A DNA stretch of 64,000 nucleotides from the NCBI GenBank assembly GCA_022822725.1, contig JAJEAN010000004.1:25371-89370 (forward strand), given 5' to 3'. Of this stretch, positions 9,369-17,734 are shown piece after piece; the first letter of the stretch is position 1, and each line of letters begins with the position of its first letter. Source of the stretch: Candidatus Latescibacterota bacterium. Lineage in GTDB: Bacteria > JAAXHH01. Under the pieces are notes generated by a model. That model was not told the origin of the DNA and ran no database searches. It worked only from the letters and a program-made list of their open reading frames with translations. A program made the translations under genes and the position numbers.

Positions 9369-10703
9369 GTGTTTGAAGAACTGACCGGCCGCATGGAAGG
9401 CATCGTCCGGAATCTCCGCGGCCAGGGCAAGTTGACGGAAAAGAACATCGACGACAGTCTCCGGCAGGTGCGTCGCGCCTTGCTGGAAGCCGATGTGAAT
9501 TTCAAGGTAGCCCGGACCTTCATCGACACGGTCAAGGTAAAGGCCCTTGGGCAGGGCGTGCTCAGGAACCTCTCCCCCGGGCAGCAGATGGTGGGGATCG
9601 TCCACCAGGAACTGATCTCCCTGATGGGCGAGGAAGCCGTCGAGGTCGCCTTCGCGGAATCGCCCCCGACCATCGTCATGCTGGCCGGCCTGCAGGGGTC
9701 CGGCAAGACGACGGCCACAGGGAAGCTGGCCCATCATTTCCTCGGTGCCGGCCGCCGGCCCATTCTGGCCGCGGCGGACGTCTACCGGCCCGCGGCGGTG
9801 AAGCAGCTGCAGGTACTCGGCGAACAGCTGGACGTGCCGGTCGTGGCCCTCGGGGACGGACGGTCTCCCCTGGCGATCTGCAAGGTCGCAGTGGACCGCG
9901 CAAGCCGGGAGGACCTTGACGTCGTCATCCTGGACACGGCGGGACGCCTGCACGTCGATGAAGAGATGATGGAAGAACTCCGCGGAATCCGCGGGGCGGT
10001 CCATCCCCACGAAATCCTGCTGGTGGTGGACGGGATGACGGGACAGGACGCGGTCAACGTGGCCGAGGCTTTTGACCAGCACCTCGACATCGACGGCTGT
10101 ATCCTGACGAAGATGGACGGGGACGCCCGCGGCGGCGCGGCGCTGTCCATACGGCAGATAACCCGGAAGCCCATCAAGTTCGTGGGCGTCGGCGAGAAGC
10201 TGGACGCCCTGGAGGTGTTCCATCCCGAACGGATGGCGTCCCGGATCCTGGGCATGGGCGACGTGGTCTCTTTGGTCGAGCGCGCGCAGGCCGCCATCGA
10301 CGTGGAGGAAGCCCGCAAGCTCGAAACGAAACTGCGCAAGCAGACCTTCGATCTCGAGGATTTTCGGTCGCAGCTCCAGCAACTGGAAAAAATGGGTTCC
10401 ATGCAGGAACTGGTCGAGATGATGCCGGGATTGAACAAGAAGGCGTTGAAGGGTATGGATATGGATGATAATGCGCTCGTTCGCATGGACGCCATTCTGA
10501 GTTCCATGACCAAGCAGGAAAGGGCGCGCCCCGTGGTCATCAACGGCAGCAGGCGCCGCCGGATCGCGCGGGGAAGCGGCACGAGCGTACAGGAGGTGAA
10601 TCAGTTACTGAAACAATACAACATGATGCAGAAGATGATGAAGCAGTTGAACCGGCCGGGCGCACTCGAGCGGCTCGGCCAGAAGATGCTGCCTTTCAGG
10701 TAG
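9369..10703 (+). CDS. ffh: Signal recognition particle protein Ffh
   Basis: Ffh is the SRP GTPase that delivers membrane proteins to FtsY. The NG domain shows G1 as G-L-Q-G-S-G-K-T-T, D-T-A-G-R-L-H and T-K-M-D-G-D-A-R-G-G. The methionine-rich M domain has the RNA-binding segment R-R-R-R-I-A-R-G-S-G and ends in a Met-rich helix (YNMMQKMMKQL). A TTG at 9357 is in frame, but I prefer GTG 9369: the protein then begins V-F-E-E-L-T like the family's MFENLT, and GGAG at 9359-9362 is well placed. The 4.5S RNA gene was not seen in the window. Ffh-rpsP-rimM-trmD-rplS is a classic cluster. Confidence 0.96.
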   Translation: MFEELTGRMEGIVRNLRGQGKLTEKNIDDSLRQVRRALLEADVNFKVARTFIDTVKVKALGQGVLRNLSPGQQMVGIVHQELISLMGEEAVEVAFAESPPTIVMLAGLQGSGKTTATGKLAHHFLGAGRRPILAAADVYRPAAVKQLQVLGEQLDVPVVALGDGRSPLAICKVAVDRASREDLDVVILDTAGRLHVDEEMMEELRGIRGAVHPHEILLVVDGMTGQDAVNVAEAFDQHLDIDGCILTKMDGDARGGAALSIRQITRKPIKFVGVGEKLDALEVFHPERMASRILGMGDVVSLVERAQAAIDVEEARKLETKLRKQTFDLEDFRSQLQQLEKMGSMQELVEMMPGLNKKALKGMDMDDNALVRMDAILSSMTKQERARPVVINGSRRRRIARGSGTSVQEVNQLLKQYNMMQKMMKQLNRPGALERLGQKMLPFR

Positions 10704-10718
10704 CCTAAGGAGCGGAAC

Positions 10719-11003
10719 ATGGCAGTGGCCATACGGCTTCGCCGCACGGGAGCCAAGAAAAGACCCTTCTACCGTATAGTCGTTACGGACAACCGGACCC
10801 GCCAGGGCGGCAAGTACATCGAGAGCCTGGGTTACTACAACCCCATTACTCCGGAACAGCTGGAGATGGACGTGGACAAGGCCGTCGATTGGCTCAACCG
10901 CGGCGCCAGGCCGAGTGAAACGGTGCGGTCGCTGCTGGTGAAGACCGGTGCGATTCAGAAGTGGCGCGGTGTAGACGAAGAGACGGCCGAAGCGGCCGAG
11001 TGA
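10719..11003 (+). CDS. rpsP: 30S ribosomal protein S16
   Basis: S16 is an early-binding protein of the small subunit. The 94-residue sequence begins MAVAIRLRRTGAKKRPFYRI and contains R-Q-G-K-Y-I-E-style S-L-G-Y-Y-N-P, both strongly conserved. TAAGGAG precedes the ATG. The last codons and the stop (E-A-A-E-stop) fall inside the first copy of an 18-bp tandem repeat that continues downstream. Confidence 0.97.
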   Translation: MAVAIRLRRTGAKKRPFYRIVVTDNRTRQGGKYIESLGYYNPITPEQLEMDVDKAVDWLNRGARPSETVRSLLVKTGAIQKWRGVDEETAEAAE

Positions 11004-11060
11004 ACTGAAGCGGCCGAGTGAACTGAAGCAGCCGAGTGAACTGAAGCAGCCGAGTGAAAT
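10989..11060 (+). repeat. Four copies of an 18-bp tandem repeat spanning the rpsP stop codon
   Basis: The unit gaagcggccgagtgaact begins inside rpsP at 10989 and is repeated at 11007, 11025 and 11043, with only g/a and c/a changes. Each unit contains the TGA stop in the same register, so the gene end has been copied three extra times. It lies between rpsP and rimM. Confidence 0.95.
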
Positions 11061-11099
11061 GATGCGGATCGGCCGCCGGTGCGCCGGGGCGGGGTGTGA

Positions 11100-11612
11100 G
11101 TGAGCGTAGACTGGATCAATATCGGATTCATCCGCAAACCCCACGGCCTCAAGGGCTACGTCCGCGTGGAAGGACTGTCGGATGCTCCGGACCGGTTCGC
11201 GGACCTGGACCGGATCGGCGTGGAACGGAAAGACGGCAGGCAGGAGTCGCTGGAGATCGAGCGCTGCATCCGGGACGGGAACGGCTGGCGGATGAAGTTC
11301 CTGGGGATCGATACGGCGGCGCACGCGGAACGGCTCCGCGGCGCGTACCTCCAGGTGCCTGAGGCCTCCGTCGCCCCGTTGCCCCGCGACGCCTATTATG
11401 TCTTCGAACTCGAAGGCTGCGCGGTCGTTTCCGACGAAGGAGAAGAGATCGGGATTCTTCGCGAGGTGATGTCTCTGCCCGCGAATGACGTATTTGTCGT
11501 GGAAACGCCAACCGGAGAAGCGATGATCCCGGCGGTCCGGGACATCGTGGTGGAACTCGATCCCGGGGCCGCCAGGGTCGTCATACGGAAGATCCCGGGG
11601 TTGATTACGTAG
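11100..11612 (+). CDS. rimM: Ribosome maturation factor RimM
   Basis: RimM helps assemble the head of the 30S subunit and binds S19. The protein (170 residues) starts with the family pattern I-G-F-I-R-K-P-H-G-L-K-G-Y-V-R-V-E and has a second PRC-barrel half with Y-Y-V-F-E-L-E-G-C-A-V and a conserved G-E-A-M-I-P-A-V segment near the end. The start is GTG 11100, with a weak GGGGCGGGG upstream. It is placed between rpsP and trmD as in most bacteria. Confidence 0.95.
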   Translation: MSVDWINIGFIRKPHGLKGYVRVEGLSDAPDRFADLDRIGVERKDGRQESLEIERCIRDGNGWRMKFLGIDTAAHAERLRGAYLQVPEASVAPLPRDAYYVFELEGCAVVSDEGEEIGILREVMSLPANDVFVVETPTGEAMIPAVRDIVVELDPGAARVVIRKIPGLIT

Positions 11613-11622
11613 CGGACAGACC

Positions 11623-12378
11623 ATGCGTATCGACATACTAACGGCATTTCCGGGTGTATTCACGGGACCCTTCGGGGAGAGTATCGTGGGCCGGGCGTGC
11701 CGGCGTGATCTGGTGGATGTCTTCATCCACGACCTGCGGGCGTTTACGACGGATCGGCACAAGACCATTGATGACTACGCCTACGGCGGAAGCCCGGGCA
11801 TGGTGCTCAAGGCGGAGCCCATTTTTACGGGCGTAAGGCATATACGGCGGCTGGGAGAAGCGTCGACCCAAACCGACCGCTCTCGAACCGTGCTGCTGTC
11901 GGCCGGAGGCAGGCCCTTTGTGCAGGATACGGCCAGGTCCTTCGCGGAACTGGACCACCTGGTCCTTATCTGCGGGCACTACAAGGGTGTCGACGAACGC
12001 GTGGCCACGGGCCTGGGCGCCGAGGAGTACTCCGTGGGCGATTTCGTCGTCACCGGAGGCGAGATCCCGGCCATGATGATCGCGGACGCCGTGATCCGCC
12101 TCCTTCCCGGGGTCCTGGGGGAAATGGCTTCCGCGGTCACCGATTCGCACTACGAAGGGCTGCTGGGCAATGCCGTATACACGCGGCCGGAGAACTACCA
12201 GGAGTGGAGTGTGCCCGAGGTACTGCTTTCCGGGCACCATGGGCGCATTGAACGATGGGAAAGGGAGGACGCCCTGAAGAAGACATACCGGCACCGCCCC
12301 GAGTTGCTGGAAACCGTGGAGTTGTCCGGAGAAGATCTGACTTATCTGAGAACACTTCAACAGAACGAGACCGGGTAG
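11623..12378 (+). CDS. trmD: tRNA (guanine-37-N1) methyltransferase TrmD
   Basis: TrmD makes m1G37 and prevents frameshifting. The 251-residue protein starts [13 protein letters not shown] and contains the SPOUT knot motifs: [22 protein letters not shown] and [13 protein letters not shown], followed by the C-terminal domain with [18 protein letters not shown]. It lies 10 bp after rimM with no strong Shine-Dalgarno site, which suggests coupling. Confidence 0.97.
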   Translation: MRIDILTAFPGVFTGPFGESIVGRACRRDLVDVFIHDLRAFTTDRHKTIDDYAYGGSPGMVLKAEPIFTGVRHIRRLGEASTQTDRSRTVLLSAGGRPFVQDTARSFAELDHLVLICGHYKGVDERVATGLGAEEYSVGDFVVTGGEIPAMMIADAVIRLLPGVLGEMASAVTDSHYEGLLGNAVYTRPENYQEWSVPEVLLSGHHGRIERWEREDALKKTYRHRPELLETVELSGEDLTYLRTLQQNETG

Positions 12379-12416
12379 TGCACCCTCGATCGTTCGAAAG
12401 GACGGAAGCTTCATCC

Positions 12417-12761
12417 ATGAACGCATTAGACACGATCACACAGGACCAGTTGCGGACCGACCTGCCGGAATTCCGTGCCGGAGACACCATTCGGATGGAG
12501 GTCAAGGTCCGCGAAGGCGACAAGGAACGCGTACAGCTCTTCCAGGGCGTTGTTATCCAGCGGTCCGGTCACGGCATCGGCGAGACCGTCACGGTCCGCA
12601 AAATCTCGCAGGGGATCGGCGTCGAGCGCATCTTCCCACTGCATTCGCCGTCGGTTGGCAAAATTCAGGTGTTGCGCCGGGGCAAGGTACGGCAATCGCG
12701 CATCTACTACCTGAGAAAGCTCAAGGGCAAGGCCGCCCGGATCACCGAGCGGCGAAACTGA
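12417..12761 (+). CDS. rplS: 50S ribosomal protein L19
   Basis: L19 lies at the 30S-50S interface. The conserved core is complete: [39 protein letters not shown], and [17 protein letters not shown] 12417 gives 114 residues, the usual length, with GAAAGGACGG upstream. The open frame extends about 54 codons further 5', but that part overlaps trmD and does not resemble L19. Confidence 0.97.
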   Translation: MNALDTITQDQLRTDLPEFRAGDTIRMEVKVREGDKERVQLFQGVVIQRSGHGIGETVTVRKISQGIGVERIFPLHSPSVGKIQVLRRGKVRQSRIYYLRKLKGKAARITERRN

Positions 12762-12763
12762 GC

Positions 12764-13408
12764 ATGGCGAAGGACGACGCGGATCGGGAGAGACTCCGGG
12801 CCATGGCCTGCTTTGAACGGTCCCTCCTCGGTCATGGCACGCGGCGCGCGGCCGGTGTCGACGAAGCCGGACGAGGCGCCCTGGCCGGCCCCGTGATCGC
12901 GGCCGCCGTGATACTGCCCGAAGATCCCGTTATTCCGGGCCTGGACGATTCGAAACGTCTCACGCCCGCCAGGCGGGATGCCCTCTATGAAAGGATCACG
13001 GCCATCGCCACGGCAATCGGCGTCGGCCGGTCCGATCCGGACGTGATCGACGCCGTGAACATCCGTCGAGCGAATCTCCTGGCCATGAAAGAAGCCGTGG
13101 AGGCTCTCTCGCCGCCTCCCGGCCGTCTGCTCGTCGACGGAATCGACTCCATTGACTGGCGGGGCCCCCAGACCACCGTGGTGGGCGGCGACGCGCGCAG
13201 CCTTTCCATCGCGGCGGCGTCCGTCATCGCAAAGGTGACGCGGGACCGGATCATGATCGCGTGCGACCCGGACTTTCCCGAATACGGCTTTGCCCGTCAC
13301 AAGGGTTACGGCACGGCGGCGCACCTGGCCGCGCTCGAGGACCATGGCCCGTCGGCCGTGCATCGCCGCTCCTTCCTGCGGAAGAGATTCGATTTCACCA
13401 CGGCCTGA
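12764..13408 (+). CDS. rnhB: Ribonuclease HII
   Basis: RNase HII nicks RNA in RNA-DNA hybrids and removes misincorporated ribonucleotides. The motif V-D-E-A-G-R-G-A-L-A-G-P provides the first two acidic residues and the GRG ribonucleotide-sensing triplet; L-V-D-G-I-D-S and later K-V-T-R-D provide the remaining metal ligands. G-F-A-R-H-K-G-Y-G-T near the C-terminus is also conserved. The 214 residues are typical, and the gene follows rplS by two bases as in many genomes. Confidence 0.96.
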   Translation: MAKDDADRERLRAMACFERSLLGHGTRRAAGVDEAGRGALAGPVIAAAVILPEDPVIPGLDDSKRLTPARRDALYERITAIATAIGVGRSDPDVIDAVNIRRANLLAMKEAVEALSPPPGRLLVDGIDSIDWRGPQTTVVGGDARSLSIAAASVIAKVTRDRIMIACDPDFPEYGFARHKGYGTAAHLAALEDHGPSAVHRRSFLRKRFDFTTA

Positions 13409-13444
13409 ACATCGGCCCGCTTCGTATGTAAGACAGGTATAACC

Positions 13445-13493
13445 GGCGTATATCCCAGGCATTACTGGCGTATATCCGGCGTATATCCCAGGC
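13445..13493 (+). repeat. Three short direct repeats between rnhB and yraN
   Basis: The word ggcgtatatccc (or ggcgtatatcc) occurs at 13445, 13467 and 13478; the first and third copies share 16 bp, ggcgtatatcccaggc. The AT-rich centre tatat is unusual in this GC-rich region. No coding function is seen. Confidence 0.75.
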
Positions 13494-13509
13494 TTTTCCC
13501 GAAGGCATC

Positions 13510-13884
13510 ATGACCGCATCGAAGCAAATCCTGGGTTCACGCGGCGAGTCTATCGCGGAAGCTTACCTGCGCCGAAAGGGCCATGCCGTGCTGGCCAGGA
13601 ATTACCGGGATGCCGTCTCCCGGTGCGAAATCGACCTCATTACCCGGGCCGGAGACGAACTCGTCTTCGTGGAGGTCAAGGCTGGAACAGGCCAACGGTT
13701 CGGCGACCCGCAGTCCCGGGTGGACGCGAGGAAACAGCGTCAGATCGCCCGGGCCGCCCGCCGATTCCTGCAGGAAAGAAGCTGGCACGAGACACCGTGC
13801 CGTTTCGACGTCATTGGGATCGACCTCTCGCGGAATCCTCCCGGGGTAACGCACCTGGAGCACGCATTCTGGAGTGCCGTCTGA
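13510..13884 (+). CDS. yraN: UPF0102 family protein YraN
   Basis: This 124-residue protein has the family's restriction-endonuclease-like core: G-S-R-G-E-S-I-A-E-A-Y-L at the N-terminus, R-C-E-I-D-L-I-T with the acidic pair, and V-F-V-E-V-K-A with the E-x-K. These residues form a PD-(D/E)xK-type site, though the substrate of YraN is not established. It follows rnhB, a very common pairing. It is probably a DNA processing or repair factor, by fold only. Confidence 0.9.
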   Translation: MTASKQILGSRGESIAEAYLRRKGHAVLARNYRDAVSRCEIDLITRAGDELVFVEVKAGTGQRFGDPQSRVDARKQRQIARAARRFLQERSWHETPCRFDVIGIDLSRNPPGVTHLEHAFWSAV

Positions 13885-13990
13885 TGTGTCGCGACCACAT
13901 CGCGGCGAATCTTACGCGGCGGTCCTCTCCTTCTGGTTGCGGTCGGCCGGGTCGGAAAAGGCTGGGTCGGTAAAGGCAGGATGGTATGTC

Positions 13991-15190
13991 ATGCCGAGTT
14001 TACGCAAATCGCTGAAAATCCTCGTCGCGGCCGGTCTCCTGATCTGGATCGCCGATGGATTCCTGCTCATGCGGTCGGAGTCTCCCCGTTCCGCGCCGTC
14101 CCCCGCGGCCGAAACGGCGGTGTCCACCGGACCGGGCGGCGGTGCGCGCTATTCCGGCGCCATCCATATCCATTCCACTTACTCCGACGGCGGGGGATCG
14201 GTGGCGGATATCATTCGGGCGGGACAGAAAGCGGGACCGGATTTCCTCATCCTGACCGACCACGACACGTTGCAGCCCAGGTTCGACGGCCACCAGGGAT
14301 ATCATGACGGCCTGCTGCTGCTGGTGGGCGAAGAGGTCAACACCAGCGCGGGTCATCTGCTCGCCCTCGGTGTGGGCAGGGACGTGGACCAGGACGGCCC
14401 CCTGGGGCTGCCCGCGCTGATCGACGAGATCTCGGAGGCGGGCGGAGTCTCCATCGCGGCGCATCCTACGGGCAGGCGGCCCTGGACCCACTGGACCGAT
14501 GACAAGATGGACGGCCTGGAACTGCTCAACGGGAACAGCGACTGGCGCGACGACAGTGTGCTTGAACTGCTGCGGGCCGTGGTTTTCCTGCCTTTCCTGC
14601 CCGACGGCGTCTTCAACAGTCTCATCGACCGCCCCAACGAAGCCATCCGCCTTTGGATGCATCGCGCGCAGCGTCAGCCGGTTACCGTGATCGGCAGCCT
14701 GGACGCCCACGAGCGCATAAAGCTCTGGGGTGAGCGCCACCTGGCATTCCCCACCTATGAACGCATGTTCGGACTGATCCGTACGTATGTGATCACCGGC
14801 ATGGAACTGACCGGCGACGCCGGGGTCGACGAGGGGATCCTGTTGGACGCGATTCGCCGCGGAAGTTGTTACGTGGTGCTGGAAGGATACGAGCCGGCCC
14901 CCGGTTTTTCCTTCGAACTTATCATGGGGCCGGAGACCAGGCCCATGGGCTCCACAGTTGCCTTCCAGGACGGCGGACGGCTGCACGTGACCGCGCCATC
15001 ATCGGGGCCGGTGCGCATCCGGTTGTACAGAAACGAAGTGCCGCTGATCGATACGGAAGGCCATGAACTGTTCGTGGAGGTCCCCGGCCCGGGGGTCTAT
15101 CACACCGAAGTTTACCAACTGCGCAGCACCCTGCTGCGTGGCGAGCGCCAGAGGCTCTGGATCATCTCGAACGCGATCCGGGTGGAGTAA
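13991..15190 (+). CDS. PHP-domain phosphoesterase with an N-terminal signal anchor
   Basis: The protein (399 residues from ATG 13991) has a hydrophobic segment at about 8-26 (K-I-L-V-A-A-G-L-L-I-W-I), probably a signal anchor or signal peptide. It then has a PHP domain with metal-binding motifs G-A-I-H-I-H-S-T-Y-S-D-G and I-L-T-D-H-D-T, and later A-H-P and D-A-H. PHP proteins hydrolyse phosphoesters; an exported member probably acts in the periplasm, but the substrate is unknown. The open frame extends to 13874, overlapping yraN, but ATG 13991 has AAGGCAGG upstream and gives a clean signal. The C-terminal 90 residues look like a beta-rich accessory domain. Confidence 0.8.
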   Translation: MPSLRKSLKILVAAGLLIWIADGFLLMRSESPRSAPSPAAETAVSTGPGGGARYSGAIHIHSTYSDGGGSVADIIRAGQKAGPDFLILTDHDTLQPRFDGHQGYHDGLLLLVGEEVNTSAGHLLALGVGRDVDQDGPLGLPALIDEISEAGGVSIAAHPTGRRPWTHWTDDKMDGLELLNGNSDWRDDSVLELLRAVVFLPFLPDGVFNSLIDRPNEAIRLWMHRAQRQPVTVIGSLDAHERIKLWGERHLAFPTYERMFGLIRTYVITGMELTGDAGVDEGILLDAIRRGSCYVVLEGYEPAPGFSFELIMGPETRPMGSTVAFQDGGRLHVTAPSSGPVRIRLYRNEVPLIDTEGHELFVEVPGPGVYHTEVYQLRSTLLRGERQRLWIISNAIRVE

Positions 15191-15217
15191 GGCGCGCTCG
15201 CGTTTTGACCGAACCGG

Positions 15218-15322
15218 CCGTTTGACCGGGCTGGTTGTTTACTCGGACAGGCCGTTCACCTGTGCTGTTTGTTTACTCGAACGGGCCGTTCACCCGTGCC
15301 GGTCTACTCGAACGGGCCAGCC
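15218..15322 (+). repeat. Degenerate direct repeats in the convergent PHP-pyrC spacer
   Basis: Between the convergent PHP and pyrC genes, a word close to tttactcgaacgggccgttc recurs about every 34 bp (near 15237, 15271 and, shortened, 15303). No hairpin with a T-run was found, so no intrinsic terminator is called for either gene. Confidence 0.7.
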
Positions 15323-16329
15323 TACCGTACCTCCGCCACTGCCCATTCCAACTCCCGTCCGGGATACATGGGGACGACGTCGCCGTACCGCTCGGGAATG
15401 ACGGCGCCGGTCTTTTCGAACACCACGGTTTTTTCGGGCGGCTCGACACTGTAGATCCGCCTCGCATTGTCCGAAACGAAGGCCTGCAACCGGTCCAGCG
15501 CGCCGTGTTCTTCGAATAGCCCGACGAGCATCTGCAGGGCGATGGGGGCGGTGAATACCCCCGCGGCGCATCCGGCGCTCTCTTTTATATCCACCGGGTG
15601 GGGCGCGGAATCGCTGCCAAACGCGAGCCTGGGATGGGCTTCGAGGGCCAGCGCGAGTAGCGCCTCGCGGTCTTCCGGGCGCTTGGCGATGGGTTTGCAG
15701 AAGAGGTGGGGGTTGAGCAGGCCGCCCGCAATGTCGTCCAGGGTGATCAACAGGTGCTGCAGGGTGACGGTGGCGGACAGGTTCTCGTGGCGGTCCAGCA
15801 ACTCGGCGGACTCCCGGGTCGTGATGTGCTCCATGACGATGGCCAGCCGGGGAAAGCGCGCGGCCAGGTCTTCGTAGACCGGGAGGAAGGCGCGTTCGCG
15901 GTCCATAACGAAATCCGTGGATTCGCCGTGCACCATCAGCCGGATGTCCATTTCCTCCATCAGGGCCAGGGTGCCGTCAATGTCGCGGAGGTTGCCGACG
16001 CCGCCTTCGCTGTGGGTGGTGACGCCCTCCGGGTACAGTTTGACGCCGATGATCCGGTCCTTCATCGAAGCCAGTTCGCTTTCGGTGTAGGGCCGCATGA
16101 ACAGGGTCATGTACGGTTCGAAGGCGTGGCCGTCCACGGTCTCCCGGATTTCCCGTTCGTATCGTGCAAGCCGGTCGAGATTATCCACGGGGGGCACCAG
16201 GTTGGGCATGATCACGCCGCCCGCGAAGGTCTCCGCGCTCAGCGGCGCCACGCGTCTCATCATGGCGCCTTCGCGGAAGTGGATGTGCATGTCCAGGGGT
16301 GCGTGGAGGGAGAAGGTGGCGTTCGACAT
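15322..16329 (-). CDS. pyrC: Dihydroorotase, PyrC type
   Basis: PyrC closes the dihydroorotate ring in pyrimidine synthesis. The zinc site is visible: D-M-H-I-H-F-R-E near the N-terminus, the carboxylated Lys in [21 protein letters not shown] and F-G-S-D-S-A-P-H. Conserved P-N-L-V-P-P-V is also present. The length (about 335-348) matches the short homodimeric class. I use ATG 16329 ([17 protein letters not shown]); a TTG at 16368 would add 13 residues. It lies 55 bp downstream of ygfZ on the same strand. Confidence 0.92.
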   Translation of the reverse strand: MSNATFSLHAPLDMHIHFREGAMMRRVAPLSAETFAGGVIMPNLVPPVDNLDRLARYEREIRETVDGHAFEPYMTLFMRPYTESELASMKDRIIGVKLYPEGVTTHSEGGVGNLRDIDGTLALMEEMDIRLMVHGESTDFVMDRERAFLPVYEDLAARFPRLAIVMEHITTRESAELLDRHENLSATVTLQHLLITLDDIAGGLLNPHLFCKPIAKRPEDREALLALALEAHPRLAFGSDSAPHPVDIKESAGCAAGVFTAPIALQMLVGLFEEHGALDRLQAFVSDNARRIYSVEPPEKTVVFEKTGAVIPERYGDVVPMYPGRELEWAVAEVR

Positions 16330-16384
16330 GGGATGCGGGGATTCCGGTGTTATGTCTTTCGCAATCAAGGACCGTGGTCGTTCA

Positions 16385-17503
16385 TCAGGAACCGGGGTCG
16401 TAGAAGGGCAGGTCCGCGATTTCGGCAGGGACCGGGACGCCGTCCGCCTCGACTTCCAACGGTCCGCCCGCCGCCCGGTATCTACGCCGGACGAATCCCA
16501 GCGCGATGATCCTGTCGACCGCTCGCCCGCGGACCGCCGTGGTGATCCACCCGGCGTCCTTGCCGTCCTTCCGGATCACGGCGTTCCGTTCCGGGAGCGT
16601 ATCGCCTTCGATGACCAGTCCCGTCAGCAGGCGGTTGGGACGACCCCGGTGCTCCATCATCACGACGGGCTCCTGTCCGATGTAACAACCCTTGGTGAAA
16701 CTGACGGCCCGGTCTTTTACCGCTTCGTTGGGAATGATCCGGCCGTCCAGTTCCGCCGTGCAGCGGGGGATGCCCGCTTCCACCCTCAGGACCTCCAGGG
16801 TCTCGTATCCGATGGGCACGCAGCCGCAGCCGTCGTCCCCGCCGGCGAGTAACGCCTTCCATAGCTCGTCCGCGCTATCGGCGGGAACGTAGATATCGTA
16901 GTCCCGTTCGCCCGTACGATGCGTCCGCGCCACGGTCGCGGGCACGCTGTTCCATTCGATCTCCACGTGTCCACCGGGAGGCAGCTGTGCCAGGGAACCG
17001 GCCAGGACCCGGGCGCAGTCGTCCGCCCGCCTGCCGGACACGCGCTGGAGGCAGTCGTCCGCCCGCCTGCCGGACACGCCGATCAAACCGTACTGAGTCG
17101 TGACGTCCACGATCTCGACGTCGTCCATGAGAGCGTACCGGTCGAGTGTTTCCCGTAACACGTCCGCCATCCCGGGTTCCACGTCGATGAGCAGGTCCTC
17201 CCGGCGGACATGGACCGTCATGTCCGAGATGATCTTCCCCTGGGGCGTCAGCATGCAGGCATAGACGCCCTCTCCGGGGCCGAGTTGCTCAACGTCGTTG
17301 GTCACCACGCGGTGCAGAAAGCGCTGCCGGTCCGCACCGGTCATGCGCAGTTTGCCGCGGCCGGAGAGGTCGCTCAGGCCGGCGGCGGTCCGGACCGCGC
17401 GGTATTCGACGGCGGAGTTCCCGTAGTGCAGCACGGCCGGCCGGCCCTGGAATTCGCCGGCGACGGCGCCGAGATCGTCGTGGTTTATGGCGCTTTCATG
17501 CAT
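16385..17503 (-). CDS. ygfZ: YgfZ/GcvT-like folate-binding protein
   Basis: YgfZ proteins use tetrahydrofolate to support iron-sulfur cluster enzymes such as MiaB, which is also encoded in this window. The family hallmark K-G-C-Y-I-G-Q-E with its conserved Cys is present, as are the GcvT-like N-terminal [13 protein letters not shown] and [13 protein letters not shown] 17503 gives 372 residues; a TTG at 17554 would add 17. A 36-bp in-frame duplication repeats the 9-residue word V-S-G-R-R-A-D-D-C inside the protein, next to G-V-S-G. Confidence 0.88.
   Translation of the reverse strand: MHESAINHDDLGAVAGEFQGRPAVLHYGNSAVEYRAVRTAAGLSDLSGRGKLRMTGADRQRFLHRVVTNDVEQLGPGEGVYACMLTPQGKIISDMTVHVRREDLLIDVEPGMADVLRETLDRYALMDDVEIVDVTTQYGLIGVSGRRADDCLQRVSGRRADDCARVLAGSLAQLPPGGHVEIEWNSVPATVARTHRTGERDYDIYVPADSADELWKALLAGGDDGCGCVPIGYETLEVLRVEAGIPRCTAELDGRIIPNEAVKDRAVSFTKGCYIGQEPVVMMEHRGRPNRLLTGLVIEGDTLPERNAVIRKDGKDAGWITTAVRGRAVDRIIALGFVRRRYRAAGGPLEVEADGVPVPAEIADLPFYDPGS
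17015..17079 (-). repeat. 36-bp in-frame tandem duplication inside ygfZ
   Basis: A 29-bp word at 17015-17043 recurs exactly at 17051-17079, a period of 36 bp. The product gains 12 residues, with V-S-G-R-R-A-D-D-C appearing twice. The exact identity suggests a recent slippage or unequal recombination event. Confidence 0.95.
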
Positions 17504-17628
17504 CTGAAGTACCGGGTGTCCGATCGGGGTTTTCGAAGCAGGGCGAAACAACAAAAACGCTATGTATCAATGTGCGGGCGTCAGGCTCCTGTCAATCTAT
17601 ATTTTGGGTATGGCGGGGGCCTTTAGGG

Positions 17629-17657
17629 TTGACACCGCACGGGGTTTTCGTTATGGT
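17629..17657 (+). promoter_or_regulatory. Sigma-70-type promoter upstream of the glycyl-tRNA synthetase gene
   Basis: TTGACA at 17629-17634, a 17-bp spacer, then TATGGT at 17652-17657, reading toward the gene that starts at 17735. The -35 is a perfect match to consensus and the spacing is ideal. The predicted leader is about 70 nt. Confidence 0.75.
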
Positions 17658-17734
17658 GAACGCGTTGTTCGCGGCGCGGCTGAAGCGCCGCACTGCCTGC
17701 CATCTACACTCTGTTCAAACCGGAAAGGAACGCG

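Noticed and set aside
17504..17600. Minus-strand promoter for ygfZ (TTGACA at 17590-17595 on the minus strand)
   Set aside because: No -10 hexamer at 16-18 bp; the nearest AT-rich one is too far away.
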